Origin: Mycolicibacterium sp. BiH015
GTDB lineage: Bacteria > Actinomycetota > Actinomycetes > Mycobacteriales > Mycobacteriaceae
Reading direction: 5' to 3'
Length of the DNA: 64,000 bases
NCBI RefSeq assembly: GCF_027706845.1
Contig: NZ_JAQGCZ010000014.1
Span: forward strand, 62,001-126,000
Made by a program: the position numbers and the translations under genes. Under the pieces are notes generated by a model. It was given only the letters and a program-made list of their open reading frames with translations, was not told where the DNA came from and did no database searches. How positions within the stretch are numbered: the stretch's first letter is position 1; every line of letters starts with the position of its first letter. Of the stretch, positions 62,162 to 64,000 are shown in pieces.

Positions 62162-62615
62162 CGGTGTTGACCGGCGGGTCTAGGAACACCCGTGTGCTCC
62201 TGCGTGGGCCGCCGAAGAAGATGTTGAGCTCGACGCCGGTCAGGAACGGGCCGGGCGGCAGCTCGGGCTCGAGAACCTTCTGCACCGCCGGGCGATGGCC
62301 TAGGTCCTCGGCGCCGTACTTGTCGACCAGGCCGGTCATGGTCTCCCGCGTCACCTCCACGACCGCGTCGATCCACTGAAGACTCAGCTTGGTCGTCTGG
62401 TCGTCGGAGTTGTCCCACGCGATCCATGACGCCGACACCGGAGTCCCCAACGCGGGAAATGTCGTGGCGAGCTCTTCGGTGTCGTGACGGACGTCGGCCG
62501 CCGGACCGGAGGCGGCGACCTCGGACTCGCCGGCCTCTTCGGAGGCCGGCTGGCCCTGACATGCCGTCAGGGCCAGCACGAGTCCGAGCGTCGCCGCTCT
62601 CAGAAATCTCGCCAC
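62133..62615 (-). CDS. lipoprotein, first of a tandem pair downstream of sahH
   Basis: 160 residues with a lipoprotein signal (lipobox LTAC, Cys19) and an Ala/Glu-rich linker. The domain has DTEELATTFPALGTPVSASWIAWDN, LQWIDAVVEVTRETMTGLVDKYG and GPFLTGVELNIFFGGPRRSTRVFL. It starts one base after the sahH stop codon, so it is very likely cotranscribed with sahH. Family not recognised. The duplication with the downstream gene keeps the same three blocks in order. Confidence 0.78.
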   Translation of the reverse strand: MARFLRAATLGLVLALTACQGQPASEEAGESEVAASGPAADVRHDTEELATTFPALGTPVSASWIAWDNSDDQTTKLSLQWIDAVVEVTRETMTGLVDKYGAEDLGHRPAVQKVLEPELPPGPFLTGVELNIFFGGPRRSTRVFLDPPVNTVVLQSSVAG

Positions 62616-62616
62616 G

Positions 62617-64000
<1,384 letters not shown>

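Overview
The window is a stretch of high-GC actinobacterial chromosome, almost certainly from a rapidly growing, environmental Mycobacterium (Mycolicibacterium type). The main evidence is gene order. From memory of the M. tuberculosis map, it runs through the orthologues of Rv3202c (adnA) to Rv3248c (sahH) nearly in order: lipV, moeZ, a DUF3107 gene, rhlE, gpm2-entC, whiB1, pdtaS, rshA-sigH, aroA-rsgA, desA3 with its reductase, ppk2, secA1, hpf, lpqB-mtrB-mtrA, tmk and sahH. I see no tRNA, rRNA, CRISPR, phage, plasmid or insertion-sequence gene. Most of the window is conserved core.

Layout. 1-14.5 kb: conserved housekeeping and envelope genes, mostly in short divergent and convergent pairs. 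14.5-23.6 kb: an accessory catabolic block between the Rv3217c and Rv3218 orthologues. It encodes a quinate/shikimate-to-protocatechuate route (aroQ, qsuB, a qsuD-type dehydrogenase, an MHS-family importer, a TetR repressor) followed by the first ring-cleavage steps of the beta-ketoadipate pathway (IclR regulator, pcaH, pcaG, pcaB, pcaC). The later steps (pcaD, pcaIJ, pcaF) are not here. 23.7-29.9 kb: signalling and stress genes (diacylglycerol-kinase-like enzyme, WhiB1, PdtaS, a biotinyl/lipoyl carrier protein, ribosomal protein bL37, RshA/SigH) and two enzyme genes. 30-38.7 kb: metabolic enzymes, two methyltransferases, a SRAP (HMCES-type) protein, AroA and RsgA. 38.7-41.8 kb: fatty-acyl desaturase DesA3 and its flavin/iron-sulfur reductase, each preceded by the same operator-like block. 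41.8-47.7 kb: an accessory area with a broken acyl-CoA ligase tail, a membrane protein, a MarR-controlled stress protein, a BCCT transporter abutting ppk2, and a WS/DGAT-like protein. 47.9-64 kb: SecA1, HPF, a ComF-like protein, a Rieske lipoprotein, the LpqB-MtrB-MtrA system, Tmk, a large exported double alpha/beta-hydrolase, two paralogous lipoproteins and SahH (cut by the window end).

Regulation readable from sequence. The TetR and MarR genes each sit beside paired palindromes in their divergent intergenic region. sigH has a SigH-type promoter and two plausible starts. Several convergent gene pairs are separated by long, nearly perfect inverted repeats without U-tracts. A 24-base motif recurs in three of the intergenic regions. 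Start codons were chosen by ribosome-binding site, overlap with the upstream gene and similarity to remembered orthologues, and several are marked uncertain. No database search was run.
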